Assembly (NCBI GenBank): GCA_944393455.1 | Contig: CALYAH010000040.1 | Span: 1 to 7,358 of the forward strand | DNA from: an uncultured Clostridia bacterium | GTDB taxonomy: Bacteria > Bacillota > Clostridia > TANB77 > CAG-508 | Reading direction: 5' to 3' | DNA: 7,358 bases | In this document: one piece after another, positions 6,000 through 7,358 of the stretch | Numbering within the stretch: the first letter of the stretch is position 1 | Layout: each line of letters begins with the position of its first letter | Position numbers and translations under genes: made by a program | The notes under the pieces: model-generated | Told to the model about the DNA's origin: nothing | The model's input: only the letters and a program-made list of their open reading frames with translations | Database searches by the model: none

Positions 6000-6630
6000 C
6001 CCCGTAGCATCATGGATGATACAATCAGCACAGGTTGCATCAAAATTCACATTATTTACTCACCATGCTAAAACATTCCCAGATTTAGTAACAGCACTAA
6101 GAAACTCAATGTTAAGAGCAGGAGTATTTAAAGATGAAAAAACAGCAGAAGAACAAGTTGTACAAGTATTAAACTTTGATATTCACTTAGTAAAAGACTT
6201 TAGAGGTAGAAGATATATAGAAAGAATAACAGAATGTATTCCAGTAGAGAACAAAAATGAATACAACTTTGATCATAGAAAAGAAAAAACATTAGAAGGA
6301 AAATTTGACAAATTTTTTGATAATGCAACAAGATATTTTGCTAAATCAACAGATAAACAATTATATACATATAGAAATATATTAGAATACATCGATGGAG
6401 AATATGTATTAACAAATCCTATTACAACTAAAAACATAAAAGAAATGAGAAACAATATGGATGCAGCAGATTTAGAGGCATTTGACAAATTTGTACAAGA
6501 ACATTGGGGAGATGTATTAAGTAAAAATGAAGGACCAATTACTGCAATATCTCTAATGGAAACAGCAGCTGCAGCAGTAGAAGGAGCAACTAAAAGAAGA
6601 GGAAGAAAACCTAAAACAGAGCAAATATAA
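5983..6630 (+). CDS. CpaF-like ATPase, third frame: Walker B, His box and C-terminal domain
   Basis: This frame reads GEVATDPVASWMIQSAQVA, the Walker B glutamate and following helix, corresponding to the GEVRG..ALDMLQAMN region of CpaF. Next come FTHHAKTFPDLVTALRNS (the counterpart of TIHANSPxDALxRLE) and a C-terminal domain with NFDIHLVKDFRGRRYIERI. The protein ends in an Ala-rich linker and a basic KRRGRKPK tail (653-660 of the joined protein), which resembles an AT-hook core. The first ATG in frame (6016) has no ribosome site and would cut off Walker B, so this is a continuation rather than an independent gene. It ends 27 bases before the next start. Confidence 0.7.
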   Translation, partial: GEVATDPVASWMIQSAQVASKFTLFTHHAKTFPDLVTALRNSMLRAGVFKDEKTAEEQVVQVLNFDIHLVKDFRGRRYIERITECIPVENKNEYNFDHRKEKTLEGKFDKFFDNATRYFAKSTDKQLYTYRNILEYIDGEYVLTNPITTKNIKEMRNNMDAADLEAFDKFVQEHWGDVLSKNEGPITAISLMETAAAAVEGATKRRGRKPKTEQI

Positions 6631-6640
6631 ATAGAAAAAA

Positions 6641-6647
6641 GGAGGTG
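6641..6647 (+). promoter_or_regulatory. Ribosome binding site for the TadB-like gene with a GTG start
   Basis: GGAGGTG lies 10 bases before GTG 6658. An in-frame TAA at 6649-6651 excludes any start further upstream, and the next ATG in frame (6685) is too far away and falls inside the first membrane helix. Confidence 0.7.
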
Positions 6648-6657
6648 CTAAGAGCAA

Positions 6658-7358
6658 GTGAATACTGATCTTTTGAAATATGTAATGATAGGAGCATTGG
6701 TTGCTTTTGGACTTATAATTGTAGTTTATGTTATTTTATCTAAAAAAATGCAAAAGTCAGAATACAAAAAAATACAAAAACTACAACAGGGGACAAAAGA
6801 AAATAGATTTTCAACAGAAATATTACTACAAAAACTATATTTAACCTATGTGCGAATCCCATTTTTAAAAAGATATGTGCTAAAGCTAAGAAGAAGATTG
6901 GAAATTATTAATATTGACGATGAGTATAACACAAGAAAAGATACAGCTAAAATTCTTTCTAAAGCACTTGCTATAGTAGTACCAGTTATGACAATAACAA
7001 TAGTTATCACAATGTCGAACCCTTTATTACTATGTATTTTATTAATGTTCGAAATCTTTATGGTAGATACATTAATTGATGGTTCGGTTGATAAAATTGA
7101 TAACAACTTATTAAAGGAACAATTAGACTTTTTCTCAGAAATAAGACATGCCTATCATGAATTTAACATGGTAGAAGAAGCGATTTATCAAGTTTCTCAA
7201 GATGACGAGATGAATATATCTCGTCAAGGAGAAAAGATATATGAAATCTTAATTTCAAATGATCCAGAAACTGAATTAGAAAAATATTATGATATAGCAC
7301 AAAATAGTTTCTTAAAGGAATTTGCTGGTGTATCATATCTAACTAAAGAATTTGGTGA
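6658..7358 (+). CDS. TadB/TadC-like type II secretion F-domain membrane protein, 3' truncated
   Basis: The frame is open from GTG 6658 to the window edge: 233 complete codons, no stop. Residues about 8-28 form a first membrane helix, followed by a basic amphipathic region (LKRYVLKLRRRLEI), then two closely spaced helices at about 103-119 and 122-137. After these comes a cytoplasmic helical segment (QLDFFSEIRHAYHEFNMVEEAIYQ), which resembles the four-helix GspF/T2SSF domain of Tad platform proteins. TadB and TadC sit in the membrane and couple the CpaF motor to pilin addition. Its place directly after the ATPase gene, 27 bases away, is the usual order in Tad clusters. Assignment to TadB or TadC cannot be made from this fragment; family recognition rests on topology and context. 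Confidence 0.65.
   Translation, partial: MNTDLLKYVMIGALVAFGLIIVVYVILSKKMQKSEYKKIQKLQQGTKENRFSTEILLQKLYLTYVRIPFLKRYVLKLRRRLEIINIDDEYNTRKDTAKILSKALAIVVPVMTITIVITMSNPLLLCILLMFEIFMVDTLIDGSVDKIDNNLLKEQLDFFSEIRHAYHEFNMVEEAIYQVSQDDEMNISRQGEKIYEILISNDPETELEKYYDIAQNSFLKEFAGVSYLTKEFG

Larger units (their letters stand above)
4634..6630 (+). pseudogene. cpaF: CpaF/TadA-like secretion ATPase, reading frame broken twice (+1, +1) at CCGG
   Basis: Joining 4634-5779, 5781-5981 and 5983-6630 gives one continuous 664-residue protein. It has an N-terminal membrane helix (about 4-23), a helical N-terminal region, the N1 domain ending in DGSRVVVVRP...FFVRKFD, Walker A GEQGCGKTT (378-386), Walker B NIIGE (447-451), and a His box FTHHAKTF (474-481). 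CpaF-type hexameric ATPases power assembly of Tad/Flp pili from the cytoplasmic face. As written, neither Walker motif is in frame with the start. Each break is repaired by dropping one base in CCGG (5779-5782 and 5981-5984). At the first site, dropping G5778 instead gives the canonical GSGKTT. Apart from the breaks the gene looks intact: ribosome site AAGGAGGG 9 bases before ATG, conserved sequence on both sides, genes up- and downstream undamaged. It may be a consensus error, a recent pseudogene, or a frameshifted functional gene. Confidence 0.85.

Noticed and set aside
6846..7106. 86-codon - strand open frame within the TadB-like gene
   Set aside because: It is antisense to a membrane-protein frame with good topology and its own ribosome site; hydrophobic shadows are expected opposite such genes.

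Overview
The window is strongly A+T-rich. Its codon use is dominated by AAA, GAA, ATA and AGA, Shine-Dalgarno sites are strong (GGAGG type), and it carries an alpha/beta-type small acid-soluble spore protein. Together these point to an endospore-forming Firmicute of the Clostridia type, possibly one of the very low-GC uncultured gut lineages. The lineage below class is inference.

Layout: (1) bases 3-434 hold the C-terminal end of a RhuM/Fic-type protein on the + strand, followed by a hairpin terminator that can serve both strands. (2) Bases 568-765 on the - strand encode the spore protein. (3) Bases 935-1819 encode a Cof-type HAD phosphatase with its own near-consensus sigma-A promoter; a perfect 11+11 bp palindrome abuts the -35 box. 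(4) From about 1838 to the right edge, five closely packed + strand genes form one apparent operon for a Tad/Flp-pilus-like (type IVc / archaeal-type) machine: a CpaB-like SAF-domain membrane protein, a MinD/CpaE-like protein with a decayed P-loop, a second MinD/CpaE-like protein with an intact P-loop, a CpaF-like secretion ATPase with an N-terminal membrane anchor, and the start of a TadB/TadC-like membrane platform protein, cut by the window end. No prepilin, secretin or prepilin peptidase is visible here; they could lie beyond the edge.

The most striking observation is in the ATPase. As given, its reading frame is broken twice, and each break needs exactly one base skipped. One break is inside the Walker A motif and the other inside the Walker B motif. 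Both sit at a CCGG tetranucleotide, the only two CCGG in the window on this reading, and in both the codon at the break is CGG, which is used nowhere else in frame in the window. In each case skipping one base restores the conserved glycine (G-K-T-T and I-I-G-E). Explanations range from systematic consensus errors at a modified CCGG motif, through a decayed gene, to +1 frameshifting or quadruplet decoding at CGGA. The sequence alone cannot decide, but the coincidence with both catalytic motifs deserves checking.
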